A stretch of DNA of 64,000 bases from Salmonirosea aquatica (GTDB taxonomy: Bacteria > Bacteroidota > Bacteroidia > Cytophagales > Spirosomataceae), in assembly GCF_009296315.1 (NCBI RefSeq), contig NZ_WHLY01000002.1, positions 2,604,001 through 2,668,000 on the forward strand, read 5' to 3'. The position numbers and the translations under genes were made by a program. Under the pieces are notes generated by a model. The model was not told the origin of the DNA. It worked only from the letters and a program-made list of their open reading frames with translations, and made no database searches. Positions 44,562 through 53,188 of this stretch are shown here, in pieces; the first letter of the stretch is position 1, and the number at the start of each line of letters is the position of its first letter.

Positions 44562-46124
44562 ATGAAGGCTCTCCTGCTATTGGGCGGCTTTTTGCTCTTT
44601 TTTAGGTCTATTGGTATGGAGTGCTCTCGCCAAAAAGCCCGGGTACCCTTACGCATTTCCCGCAATTACTATCTTAGCCGCCTGGGTAATGATGCCGGTC
44701 CGGGCAATGAGGAATTGCCTTTCCGAACCCTCGCTGCTTTATTAAAAATTGAATTCTTGCCCGGTGACACTCTTTTTCTGCGGGGTGGCGACCTATTCAC
44801 AGGTACCCTGAAACTCACACTGAGTGGTGCTGAAAAACACCCCGTCATCATCACCAGCTACGGACAGGGCCGGGCAACCATTGACGGTGGTAACCGTGTG
44901 GCGTTGGAAATTTCGGGGAGTTGGTTTAAGATTAATGAGCTGATAGCCAAAGGTACGGGAAGAAAAACGGGTAATACGACCGACGGCGTACGCATCGTAA
45001 ATGCTCATCACGTTACGGTTGAGAACCTGGAAACCAGTGGCTTCCAAAAAAGCGGCATTGTGGTCTCCAGTTCTGCTTACGTAACTTTGAAAAGTATTCA
45101 TGCGTGGGAAAATGGTGCTATCGGGATTTCCCTGTACGAGTGTCGGGATTGCCGGATTCTGGACTGTCTGGCTGAGAATAATCCCGGCGATCCCACCAAC
45201 TTCACCAACCACAGCGGCAATGGCATCCTTGTGGGCGAGTCGAGCCAGGTCCTGATCGATTACTGCGTAGCTACTAACAACGGCTGGGATATGCCTCGCG
45301 TGGGCAATGGGCCGGTAGGTATATGGGCCTACCAAAGCGACAGTGTCCTGATCCAGCATTGTATTGCTTATCGCAACAAAACTTCCAGAGGCGGCAAGGA
45401 TGGCGGTGGCTTTGATTTCGATGGTGGTATGACCAATTCCGTCATCCAATATTGTCTTTCTTACGAAAACGAAGGCGCGGGTTACGGGCTCTTCCAGTAC
45501 TACGGAGCCCGCCCCTGGCACAACAATACCGTCCGTTATTGCATCAGCATCAACGATGGCCTCAAAACCCAGGGGGCCGGGGGTATCCTGGTCTGGAATG
45601 GGGGACCTACCAGTGAGGAGTTTACTAACTCCTACGTTTATAACAATGTGATTTATAATGAAAATAGACCCGCCATAGCCTTCGACGACGCCAGCTCGAA
45701 CCAGAATTTTGTTTTTGCCAATACCATCTTTTTGGGGAAAGACGAAATTATCGCTGGCCCTACTTCCGGGGAGCGTTTTGTGGGAAATATCTGGTGGAGC
45801 ATTGGTACCTCAGTTATCCGTTTTCGGGGATATCAGTCTCTCGTAGACTGGGCCAAAGCTACCGGGCAGGAAAAATTGAATGGGCACATGGCCGGTTTGC
45901 AAATCAATCCCCGGTTAAAAGGTCTCACGCTGACCACCCTAACCGATCCACACCAATTGGCTACCCTGACCGGCTTTCAATTGCAGCCAACTTCTCCCCT
46001 CAGAAACAAAGGCTTGGATTTAAGGAAATGGTTTGGTCGGGAGCTACCAAAAAATGATTTTTATGGCAATCCGATCCCACTTGGTACAGGATTGGAGCCC
46101 GGGATCTTTGAGTATCCTGAGTGA
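44562..46124 (+). CDS. Right-handed beta-helix repeat protein, probable lipoprotein
   Basis: A 520-residue protein with a short hydrophobic leader and a Cys at the end of it (MKALLLLGGFLLFFRSIGME, then CS), so lipid attachment is possible. The body has parallel beta-helix rungs: YYLSRLGNDAGPGNEELPFR, GGDLFTGTLKLTLSGAEKHP, VRIVNAHHVTVENLETSGF, GIVVSSSAYVTLKSIHAWEN, SVLIQHCIAYRN, and a C-terminal segment with TSPLRNKGLDLRKW. This is the pectate-lyase/Pel-like or DUF1565-like fold. Carbohydrate lyase or binding is the usual role, but no catalytic residues can be assigned. It converges with the PAP2 gene. Confidence 0.85.
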   Translation: MKALLLLGGFLLFFRSIGMECSRQKARVPLRISRNYYLSRLGNDAGPGNEELPFRTLAALLKIEFLPGDTLFLRGGDLFTGTLKLTLSGAEKHPVIITSYGQGRATIDGGNRVALEISGSWFKINELIAKGTGRKTGNTTDGVRIVNAHHVTVENLETSGFQKSGIVVSSSAYVTLKSIHAWENGAIGISLYECRDCRILDCLAENNPGDPTNFTNHSGNGILVGESSQVLIDYCVATNNGWDMPRVGNGPVGIWAYQSDSVLIQHCIAYRNKTSRGGKDGGGFDFDGGMTNSVIQYCLSYENEGAGYGLFQYYGARPWHNNTVRYCISINDGLKTQGAGGILVWNGGPTSEEFTNSYVYNNVIYNENRPAIAFDDASSNQNFVFANTIFLGKDEIIAGPTSGERFVGNIWWSIGTSVIRFRGYQSLVDWAKATGQEKLNGHMAGLQINPRLKGLTLTTLTDPHQLATLTGFQLQPTSPLRNKGLDLRKWFGRELPKNDFYGNPIPLGTGLEPGIFEYPE

Positions 46125-46158
46125 GGCTCGTCCTGACCGAACCTCTTCTCCTCGCTAG

Positions 46159-46841
46159 TTAAGGTCTTTTCCTTTTCAGCTTCCTTTTCACCCAGGGGTA
46201 CCCCATGTACACCACCTCCGTGGCCCCAATGCCGACACCCGCGCCAAAAAGCACATCGGCCAGCCAGTGCCGATTGTTGAGAATCCGCAGGGTACCCACA
46301 GTGGCCGCTACCCCATACCCCCCACGCTATACCAGACGCTTCGATAGCCATATTCTTCGTGTAGCAATGTGGCCGAAGCAAAGGCGCTGCTGGTGTGGCC
46401 CGAGGGGAAGGCGTCGTTCGTGGTGCCGTCCGGTCGGGGGTACTTAGAGATTCCTTTTAAAATGTAGGTAACACCGCCCTGCGCCAGTCCGGAGATAACC
46501 GCCAGCAAGACCTGCTCGCCAAACGGATGCTTTCCCTTTACACCCGCTGCTCCAAGGCCCAAACTTAACGCAGCCGGTGCGAAGAGTAGGTAATCATCGG
46601 CATGCGTGCGGAAATCGGGATGATGCATGACCACCCGCTGCTGTAGCTGACGGCTGATTTTTCCCTGCACCAGCAACCCACTCGTAGCCAGAGCTGCAGG
46701 AATAATGAACGGCTTGACACGAAAGGATTCCAGGGTAGGAGCATGTCCTACCGAATCCAAACCTGCACCCCCCGGCTGACTTTGCACGGAGAAAGTGCAA
46801 CTCCACACCAGCAAGAAAAATGTACTGAACCGCTTTTTCAT
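46159..46841 (-). pseudogene. PAP2-family phosphatase, frameshifted before the catalytic His
   Basis: From 46841 the frame has a signal peptide (FSTFFLLVWSCTFSVQSQ) and the first two PAP2 motifs (KGISKYPRPDG and FPSGHTSSAF). It then hits a stop after YRSVWYSVGGMG. A G6 tract on the coding strand (46318-46323 on the + strand, C6) with one more G would give YSVGGYGVAATVGTLRILNN and RHWLADVLFGAGVGIGATEV, ending at TAA 46159-46161. The third motif (RHWLADV, catalytic His) is thus lost in the truncated form. The gene looks freshly broken, or the base was miscalled. The family dephosphorylates lipids such as undecaprenyl pyrophosphate. Confidence 0.8.
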
Positions 46842-47064
46842 AAACCAAGGTTTGCGCTAAAAGTAAGCATTACCATTCACTCAACCCCGTTTTTTACGCG
46901 ACGATATAGGTAATTAATACGCTAACACTTTCATGATGAGAAGAAGCAGCGGAAAAGGTAATTGAGAAATGCTGCTTTTTGGCAGGGGTGTATATCTTCT
47001 ATGATGCTTGTAATGAAAACACCGAAGGTACCCTCCTGTGGCGGTGGGAGTATTTTCACAAAGA

Positions 47065-47078
47065 AGGCAAGCTTGCCT
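47065..47078 (-). terminator. Weak palindromic terminator candidate after kdsA
   Basis: AGGCAAGCTTGCCT is perfectly self-complementary and lies about 10 bp beyond the kdsA stop in the direction of transcription, followed by a T-rich stretch. The loop is almost absent, so the call is tentative. The remaining 46842-47064 shows no gene. Confidence 0.3.
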
Positions 47079-47088
47079 GAAAATCCAG

Positions 47089-47901
47089 TCAAAGAATAGC
47101 TTCCCGGATTCGGAGCAATCTTTCCAGTAGTCCTTCCAACTGATCCAGCGGCAACATATTGGCGGCGTCCGATTTGGCCTCGGCTGGATTGTAGTGCGTT
47201 TCCATAAACAGGCCGTCGGCCCCTACCGCGATGGCCGCTTTGGCAATGGTTTCAATGAGCCTGGGTTTACCACCCGTGACACCACTGGCTTGGTTGGGCT
47301 GTTGCAGCGAGTGGGTGCAATCCATCACCACAGGTACCCCGAACGACTGCATTTCGGGCAGGTTGCGGTAGTCCACCACTAGGTCGCCATAGCCGAAAGA
47401 ATTGCCCCGGTCGGTCAGAATTACCTGTGCACTGGGGTTGGTGTCCTGGATTTTTTCTACGGCAAACTTCATGGAAGCTCCCGACAGAAACTGGCCTTTC
47501 TTCACATTGACTGCCTTGCCCGTTTGGGCGGCCGCCACCAGCAAGTCGGTCTGACGGCACAGGAAGGCCGGAATTTGCAGCACATCCACGTACTCAGCGG
47601 CTAGGGCCGCTTCGGCTGATTCATGAATGTCCGTTACTGTTGGGACGCCGAAGGTGGTACCTACCTCTTTTAATATAGCGAGTGCTTTTTCGTCCCCAAT
47701 ACCCGTAAAAGAATCTAATTTGGTACGGTTGGCCTTTCGGTAAGAACCCTTAAAAATATAAGGAATTTTAAGTCGGTCGGTAAGCTCCGTAATGCGTTCG
47801 GCGATACGCAAAGCCATATCGCGGCCCTCAATGGCACAGGGGCCAGCCATCAGGAAGAAATTGCCCGAATCGATGTATTTCAGAGTAGGAATAGACAGCA
47901 T
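47089..47901 (-). CDS. kdsA: 3-deoxy-8-phosphooctulonate synthase
   Basis: The ATG at 47901 (MLSIPTLKYIDSGNFFLMAG) gives 270 residues, the normal KdsA size. The earlier ATG at 47937 adds only 12. Motifs include FLMAGPCAIEGRDMALRIAE, PYIFKGSYRKANRTKLDSFT, GKAVNVKKGQFLSGASMKFA, VILTDRGNSFGYGDLVVDYR and VMDCTHSLQQPNQASGVTGG. It condenses phosphoenolpyruvate and arabinose-5-phosphate to form Kdo-8-phosphate for lipopolysaccharide. It is divergent from acpP across a 230-bp promoter region. Confidence 0.96.
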   Translation of the reverse strand: MLSIPTLKYIDSGNFFLMAGPCAIEGRDMALRIAERITELTDRLKIPYIFKGSYRKANRTKLDSFTGIGDEKALAILKEVGTTFGVPTVTDIHESAEAALAAEYVDVLQIPAFLCRQTDLLVAAAQTGKAVNVKKGQFLSGASMKFAVEKIQDTNPSAQVILTDRGNSFGYGDLVVDYRNLPEMQSFGVPVVMDCTHSLQQPNQASGVTGGKPRLIETIAKAAIAVGADGLFMETHYNPAEAKSDAANMLPLDQLEGLLERLLRIREAIL

Positions 47902-48069
47902 AATGAATCGTGATTGCGGTAGGAAATCATGATTCAAAGGTACGTTACTCCCTTACGATCTCCATCCGTCTCCTTGCGACGATTTCACAAAATTTTGTAA
48001 GCTGCTGATTTTCTGAGCGTTCATTTGCCACTTAAAGATTTGATCCGGGTAGTAAGGACTAAAAAATTG

Positions 48070-48101
48070 TTTGACAAAGTGGTTTGAAAGCGCTTTCTTT
48101 G
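48070..48101 (+). promoter_or_regulatory. Candidate acpP promoter
   Basis: A -33 TTTG (48070-48073) is followed 20 bp later by TTTCTTTG (48094-48101), which matches TAnnTTTG except for one base. The spacing fits the Bacteroidota primary sigma factor. It lies about 30 bp before the acpP ATG at 48132. Confidence 0.4.
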
Positions 48102-48131
48102 TGGCGTTTTTAACCAAAAAGCGTACATAAA

Positions 48132-48368
48132 ATGTCAGAAATCGCAGAAAGAGTTAAGCAGATCATCGTCGAGAAACTCGGCGTTGAAGAGTCGGAAGTA
48201 ACGACCGAAGCCAGCTTCACCAATGATTTGGGAGCCGACTCTCTTGATACCGTTGAGTTGATCATGGAATTTGAGAAGGAATTCAATATCTCCATTCCCG
48301 ACGATCAGGCTGAAAACATCGGCACGGTAGGGCAGGCGGTAGCCTATCTGGAAGAAAACGTGAAGTAA
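48132..48368 (+). CDS. acpP: Acyl carrier protein
   Basis: A 78-residue acidic ACP with the phosphopantetheine serine in [20 protein letters not shown], and [20 protein letters not shown] at the N-terminus. It carries acyl chains in fatty-acid synthesis. It heads the conserved acpP-fabF-rnc cluster, with a TTTG/TAnnTTTG promoter upstream. Confidence 0.97.
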   Translation: MSEIAERVKQIIVEKLGVEESEVTTEASFTNDLGADSLDTVELIMEFEKEFNISIPDDQAENIGTVGQAVAYLEENVK

Positions 48369-48411
48369 TCCAAGCTTACTGTCCGTATCATCTTCATCAT
48401 CAATCTATTTT

Positions 48412-49665
48412 ATGAGTTTCAAGCGCGTAGTAGTTACTGGTATTGGCGCCCTTACGCCGATCGGGAATGATGCTCCCACTTTTTGGAAAAACCTGGTGGC
48501 CGGGGTCAGCGGTGCTGCACCCATCACCCGATTCGACGCCGAGAAGTTCCGCACCCGATTCGCCTGTGAGATCAAGGGGCTGGATATGAATGACTACATT
48601 CCGCGGCAGGAGGCTCGCAAAATGGATCCCTTCACCCAATATGCGGTTATCGCAACCGATGAGGCGATGAAAGACGCCGGCTTTGACCTCGAAAAGCTTG
48701 ATCTGGACAAAGCCGGCGTCATCTGGGGTTCGGGCATCGGTGGTCTGAAAACCTTCGAAGATGAGGTGGTGAACTTTTCTGAAGGTGGCCGTACCCCCCG
48801 CTTTAATCCTTTCTTTATTCCCAAAATGATTGCCGACAGCGCTTCGGGCGTCTTGTCCATCCGCTACGGTTTTCGGGGCCCTAACTTTATTACGGTTTCG
48901 GCCTGCGCTTCTTCTACCAATGCGCTCATCGATGCATTCTACTACATTCGTTTGGGTGTAATGAAGCTGTGCATCAGCGGAGGGTCGGAAGCTGCTATTA
49001 CCAATGCCGGCGTTGGCGGCTTCAACGCCCTGAAGGCACTTTCTGAGCGCAACGATTCGCCCGAAACGGCCTCCCGTCCTTATGATAAGGATCGCGATGG
49101 CTTTGTATTGGGTGAGGGAGGGGCCGCCCTGATTCTGGAAGAATACGAACATGCCAAGGCGCGTGGGGCCAAAATCTACGCCGAGATCATCGGCGCGGGT
49201 ATGTCTTCCGATGCCTACCATATCACAGCGCCTCATCCCGAGGGGGTAGGTGCCTACCAGGTAATGAAAAATGCCGTGGAGGATGCGGGTATTCGGCCCG
49301 AAGAGGTAGATTATATCAACACGCATGGTACCTCCACACCGCTGGGCGATCCGCAGGAAATCAAAGCCATAGAACGGTACTTCGGTGAGCATGCCTACGC
49401 GATGGGCATCAGTTCTACCAAATCCATGACGGGCCACCTACTGGGTGGAGCTGGGGCCATCGAGGCCGCAGCCTGTATTATGGCCATACAGGATCAGGTG
49501 ATTCCCCCTACCATCAACCACTTTACGGATGACCCCGAAATTGATTCCCGGTTGAACCTTACTTTTAATGAAGCCCAAAAACGTACTGTCAACGTAGCAC
49601 TGAGTAATACCTTCGGCTTCGGAGGGCACAATGCTTCGGTAATATTCAAGAAATTCGAAGAGTAA
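48412..49665 (+). CDS. fabF: Beta-ketoacyl-ACP synthase II
   Basis: A 417-residue elongating ketosynthase. The catalytic triad is in VSACASSTNALIDA (Cys), NTHGTSTPLGDPQE (His) and KSMTGHLLGGAGAIEAAAC (His). It starts with KRVVVTGIGALTPIGNDAPT and ends GFGGHNASVIFKKF. It condenses malonyl-ACP with acyl-ACP. It is 43 bp after acpP and 22 bp before rnc. Confidence 0.97.
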   Translation: MSFKRVVVTGIGALTPIGNDAPTFWKNLVAGVSGAAPITRFDAEKFRTRFACEIKGLDMNDYIPRQEARKMDPFTQYAVIATDEAMKDAGFDLEKLDLDKAGVIWGSGIGGLKTFEDEVVNFSEGGRTPRFNPFFIPKMIADSASGVLSIRYGFRGPNFITVSACASSTNALIDAFYYIRLGVMKLCISGGSEAAITNAGVGGFNALKALSERNDSPETASRPYDKDRDGFVLGEGGAALILEEYEHAKARGAKIYAEIIGAGMSSDAYHITAPHPEGVGAYQVMKNAVEDAGIRPEEVDYINTHGTSTPLGDPQEIKAIERYFGEHAYAMGISSTKSMTGHLLGGAGAIEAAACIMAIQDQVIPPTINHFTDDPEIDSRLNLTFNEAQKRTVNVALSNTFGFGGHNASVIFKKFEE

Positions 49666-49687
49666 CAATAATAAACTTCTATTCATC

Positions 49688-50437
49688 TTGCCCAAGCGAA
49701 TCCTGTTACCGATTTTATCGCTTTTTAAGCCGGAGAGCAGCGCTGCCGAGAAGAATTTCAAGAAATCCATCGAGCATATTCTTGGGGAGAAGCCCGTAAA
49801 TCTGGGTGTGTATCAATTGGCTTTCCGCCATACTTCGGCTTCCCGCGAAACCGCTATTCAGGGCTTTCGTGAGTCGAACGAGCGGCTGGAGTACCTAGGC
49901 GATGCCGTGTTGGGCATGGTCGTAGCTGAGTTCCTTTTTACCAAGTACCCCTACAAAGACGAAGGCTTCCTGACCGAAATCCGCTCCCGGATCGTCAACC
50001 GCGAAACCCTCAACCAAATCTCCCGCAAGTTGGGCCTGGATCGCCTGATCGAATATGACGGCAATCGCAAGGGCATGTCGTCGCGCTCCTCCATGTACGG
50101 TGATGCTCTCGAAGCATTCGTGGGGGCTATCTACCTCGATAAGGGCTTCAGGTTTACCCGCAAGTTCATCATCAAAAAACTATTGGCCCATTACGATCTG
50201 GAAGACATCATCCAGAACAATGTCAACTTCAAAAGTCTGATTATCGAGTGGGCGCAGCGCGAAGGCAAGGAAATCCGGTTTGAAGTACTGGAAGAGCGAG
50301 GTAACCGCCACCACCGCGAGTTTATCTCTCAATTGCTGGTAGAAGACGAAACATTTGCTATCGGCAACGGCTTCACCAAGAAAAAAGCCGAACAGGCCGC
50401 CGCCGAAAAAGCCTGCGAGCAGCTGGCGTTGCGGTAG
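49688..50437 (+). CDS. rnc: Ribonuclease III
   Basis: A 249-residue enzyme from a TTG start (49688). No upstream in-frame ATG is evident, so the start is uncertain by a few codons. The RNase III signature is SNERLEYLGDAVLGMVVAEF, and GDALEAFVGAIYLDKGF carries the second acidic cluster. The C-terminal double-stranded-RNA-binding domain is visible (FKSLIIEWAQREGKEIRFEV, then GFTKKKAEQAAAEKACEQLA). It processes rRNA precursors and structured mRNAs. It is in the acpP-fabF-rnc cluster. Confidence 0.95.
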   Translation: MPKRILLPILSLFKPESSAAEKNFKKSIEHILGEKPVNLGVYQLAFRHTSASRETAIQGFRESNERLEYLGDAVLGMVVAEFLFTKYPYKDEGFLTEIRSRIVNRETLNQISRKLGLDRLIEYDGNRKGMSSRSSMYGDALEAFVGAIYLDKGFRFTRKFIIKKLLAHYDLEDIIQNNVNFKSLIIEWAQREGKEIRFEVLEERGNRHHREFISQLLVEDETFAIGNGFTKKKAEQAAAEKACEQLALR

Positions 50438-50825
50438 GGTACCCATCCTTTGGTGCATTCTCGGATAGCTTACTCCCTCCTAGTTACTTCCTATTGCGTT
50501 CAATAGTAGCACGTTGATATATTACACCCATAGGTACAGCAATCGGTGGTTCGATTAAGGTACCTTCGCTTCCCGCGTCTGTACACCGTGTGGCAACTTT
50601 TCCCGAAAGTATTGAAATGGCTGTGGAATCTCAGCCCAGCCATTTTTTCTATCCATATTTTATGGCTCAATGACAAATTGTCTATTATTAGACTGATTTC
50701 AAATATTTTTCAGCCAAAGTGGCATTAATTGTTCATTAAGGTGCAATGGTACAATTGTTGAAAATATACTTAGTACAAGTCGAAACTGACATAAACTAAG
50801 TATCAACACAAAACCTACATTAGCT
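50438..50825 (+). promoter_or_regulatory. Non-coding leader of the Hsp20 gene with a 9-bp inverted repeat
   Basis: This 388-bp AT-rich stretch has no convincing gene. Close to the Hsp20 start it has a perfect inverted repeat ATACTTAGT (50766-50774) and ACTAAGTAT (50795-50803), 20 bp apart and 22 bp before the ATG. It is not a CIRCE element. A repressor operator for heat-shock control is possible. Confidence 0.4.
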
Positions 50826-51344
50826 ATGAATGCCTTAACGAAAAGTAAAAACAACAATCAGTATCAGTACCCTAGCCTCATCAACAGCTTTTTCAGCAAA
50901 GACCTGATGGATGAGTTCTTCACGCCGACCTTCAATGGTACCGCTCCTGCCGTAAACATCAGGGAAGATGAGGACGGCTATTACATCGAAGTAGCTGCCC
51001 CCGGCATGCAGAAATCAGACTTTAAACTGAACCTTGACCACAATCGGCTTACTATTTCTGCCGAGAAGAAAGAGGAGAGTGAGTTCGTTAATTATGAAAA
51101 TCAGGACGGTGATGGGTCGTAAGGCAACGAAGATGGAAAAGTTGAGCAGAAGCAGAACCGCAAAAAAGGTAGGTATACCCGTCGCGAATTTAGCTATTCT
51201 TCGTTCCAGCGTACCTTCACATTGCCTACCACGGTAGACGGTGAGAAAATAAACGCCTCGTATACGGATGGAGTACTGCACGTGGAACTTCCCAAGCGGG
51301 AAGAGGCTAAAGTGAAACCTAGCCGTACCATTGAAATTGCCTAA
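50826..51344 (+). pseudogene. Hsp20 small heat-shock protein interrupted by an in-frame TAA
   Basis: The frame begins with MNALTKSKNNNQYQYPSLIN and carries the alpha-crystallin domain (PAVNIREDEDGYYIEVAAPG, KSDFKLNLDHNRLTISAEKK). A TAA at 51120-51122 ends it after 98 residues. The same frame continues without shift: GRYTRREFSYSSFQRTFTLP, NASYTDGVLHVELPKREEAK and the C-terminal IEI motif (SRTIEIA), ending at 51344. The stop sits in an acidic, repetitive loop (ENQDGDGS, then GNEDGKVEQKQ). A single nonsense change or miscall would explain it. The lost half holds the last strands and the IxI motif needed for assembly. Confidence 0.85.
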
Positions 51345-51358
51345 TGGGAACGGGTGAA

Positions 51359-51402
51359 ACGAACAAAGGCGGTTTTTGCAAACAGAAACCGCCTTTGTTC
51401 GT
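51359..51402. terminator. Rho-independent terminator after the Hsp20 gene
   Basis: A 17-bp perfect stem (51359-51375 with 51386-51402; ACGAACAAAGGCGGTTT) with a 10-nt loop, 15 bp after the Hsp20 end. A T-run is weak, but the hairpin is strong. Confidence 0.7.
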
Positions 51403-51459
51403 TTATGGAGAAAAGATAAGCCTCTCATTGTCATTCGGTATAATTCTTTTTCTTTAAAA

Positions 51460-51467
51460 TATCTTTG
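51460..51467 (+). promoter_or_regulatory. Bacteroidota -7 box before the DegP-like gene
   Basis: TATCTTTG matches TAnnTTTG exactly, 89 bp before the ATG at 51557, which implies a leader of about 80 nt. A -33 candidate is weak (TTCG near 51434). Confidence 0.4.
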
Positions 51468-51556
51468 TTAAAATTTGTTAAATGAAAAGCGTCCGGGAAT
51501 GAATACCGGGAAAGCGTGCGTTTCAATCATACATTATAAAACCCTGATAAATACTT

Positions 51557-53089
51557 ATGAATACCAACTGGAAAGCTATTGTACTGGTGGGCCTGCTCTC
51601 GAGCGCCACCACGATCGCGGGCTTCAAACTGCTGGATTCCGGCAGTGAACGCGATGTAATTTTAAAAGAAGCCCCTACTGAATCCCTTGCCAAGTTCACC
51701 TCAACGGGCCTGCCCGCTGGTACCCCGGGTGACTTTACCTATGCTGCCGAAACGGCCACCCCTACGGTGGTACATATCAAGTCTAAGCTGATGCGCGAAA
51801 CCCGCGATATGAGCGCCCAACTGCCTGAATTCTTCCGTGATTTCTTCGGTGATGGTATGGGCGGTCAGGGGCGTGGCCAAATGCGGGAGGCCGAAGCTTC
51901 GGGCTCAGGCGTAATTATTAGCACGGATGGCTATATTGTTACGAACAATCACGTGGTGGAAGGCTCCACCGAACTGGAAGTGACACTTTCAAACCACAGG
52001 AAAGTAATTGCCAAAGTAGTGGGTACCGATCCTTCCACGGATATCGCCGTTATTAAAGTAGCCGAAACCAACCTGCCCGCTATCACTTTTGGAAACTCCG
52101 ACGCCGCCAAGGTGGGCGAATGGGTAGTAGCCGTAGGAAATCCCTTTAATTTGGAATCGACCGTTACGGCGGGAATCGTGAGCGCCAAAGGCCGTGGCCT
52201 GGGCATCATTAGCCAGGAGTACCTTCGTAAATACGGCAATAGCGGTAACTACGACGGAGACTCACCTCTGGAATCTTTCATTCAGACGGATGCTGTAGTA
52301 AACCCTGGCAACAGTGGTGGCGCTTTGGTTAATTTGAAAGGTGAACTGATTGGTATCAACACGGCTATTGCCAGCCCTACGGGTAGCTTTGCCGGGTACG
52401 CTTTTGCGGTACCTGCTGGTATTGTGAAGAAAGTATCGAGCGATCTTATCAAGTACGGTAACGTACAGCGGGGGTACCTTGGAATTGCCCTGGATGATTT
52501 GGATAGCCGCAAGGCCGAAGAGTACGGTGTGAAGGTAAACGAAGGCGTTTATGTTCGTGATTTCACAGAAGGTAGCGCCGGAGAAGCTGCCGGTATTAAA
52601 AAAGGTGACGTTGTCGTAAAAGTGGACGGCCGCACGGTCAATTCAATTCCTGAGTTGCAGCAGTCCATCGGTCTGCACCGCCCTGGCGACAAAGTTGCTA
52701 TTACCGTAAATCGTAACGGTTCTGAAAAAGACTTCGATGTGACACTTCGTAACCGTACCGGTGGATCTGATGTGATCAAACGCGATGAAAGTAAGGCTAC
52801 CTTGAGTGCTTTGGGAGCTAGTTTCGACAACCTCACTACCCCTGAGAAGCAACGTCTGGCCCGCTATCGGATTGAAGGTGGTGTAAAAGTAATGTCTATC
52901 GACGGTGGCAAGCTTCAGCGTGCTGGTGTGAGCGAAGGGTTTATCATCACCAAGGTGAATGGTAAGCAGGTTCGTTCGGTGAAAGAATTGCAGGACGCCC
53001 TTTCAGGTAAGACCGACTCGATGGTACAATTCGAAGGATTGTACCCTGATTCACCCAGCGATGTTTATACTTTCGGATTTAGAATGTAA
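51557..53089 (+). CDS. DegP/HtrA-type periplasmic serine protease
   Basis: A 510-residue protein with an N-terminal signal or membrane anchor (IVLVGLLSSATTIAGFKLL). It has a trypsin-like catalytic triad His132 (IVTNNHVVEGS), Asp162 (STDIAVIKV) and Ser253 (VVNPGNSGGALVNL). Two PDZ domains follow (about 295-385: RGYLGIALDDLDSRKAEEYG; about 420-500: KVMSIDGGKLQRAGVSEG). This is the Do/DegQ architecture that degrades or refolds misfolded envelope proteins. It follows the Hsp20 gene, fitting a protein-quality-control neighbourhood, and ends in a strong bidirectional terminator. Confidence 0.95.
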   Translation: MNTNWKAIVLVGLLSSATTIAGFKLLDSGSERDVILKEAPTESLAKFTSTGLPAGTPGDFTYAAETATPTVVHIKSKLMRETRDMSAQLPEFFRDFFGDGMGGQGRGQMREAEASGSGVIISTDGYIVTNNHVVEGSTELEVTLSNHRKVIAKVVGTDPSTDIAVIKVAETNLPAITFGNSDAAKVGEWVVAVGNPFNLESTVTAGIVSAKGRGLGIISQEYLRKYGNSGNYDGDSPLESFIQTDAVVNPGNSGGALVNLKGELIGINTAIASPTGSFAGYAFAVPAGIVKKVSSDLIKYGNVQRGYLGIALDDLDSRKAEEYGVKVNEGVYVRDFTEGSAGEAAGIKKGDVVVKVDGRTVNSIPELQQSIGLHRPGDKVAITVNRNGSEKDFDVTLRNRTGGSDVIKRDESKATLSALGASFDNLTTPEKQRLARYRIEGGVKVMSIDGGKLQRAGVSEGFIITKVNGKQVRSVKELQDALSGKTDSMVQFEGLYPDSPSDVYTFGFRM

Positions 53090-53104
53090 TTTCTAAGGTT
53101 TGTG

Positions 53105-53152
53105 ACCATCAAAAAGCCCGCTACGGAAATCCGTAGCGGGCTTTTTGATGGT
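53105..53152. terminator. Strong bidirectional terminator
   Basis: Perfect 23-bp stem (53105-53127 with 53130-53152) around a 2-nt loop, with A and T runs at opposite ends. It serves the DegP-like gene and the convergent gmd gene (stop at 53189). Confidence 0.9.
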
Positions 53153-53188
53153 TTATCGTATCTCCAGATGAATAGACACCCGTGTTTT

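Noticed and set aside
48400-49437. 345-codon frame opposite fabF
   Set aside because: It is antisense to fabF with its full catalytic triad and has no independent support.
50546-50728. 60-residue frame upstream of Hsp20
   Set aside because: It lies in an AT-rich leader, has atypical composition and no homology pattern; the region is better read as regulatory.
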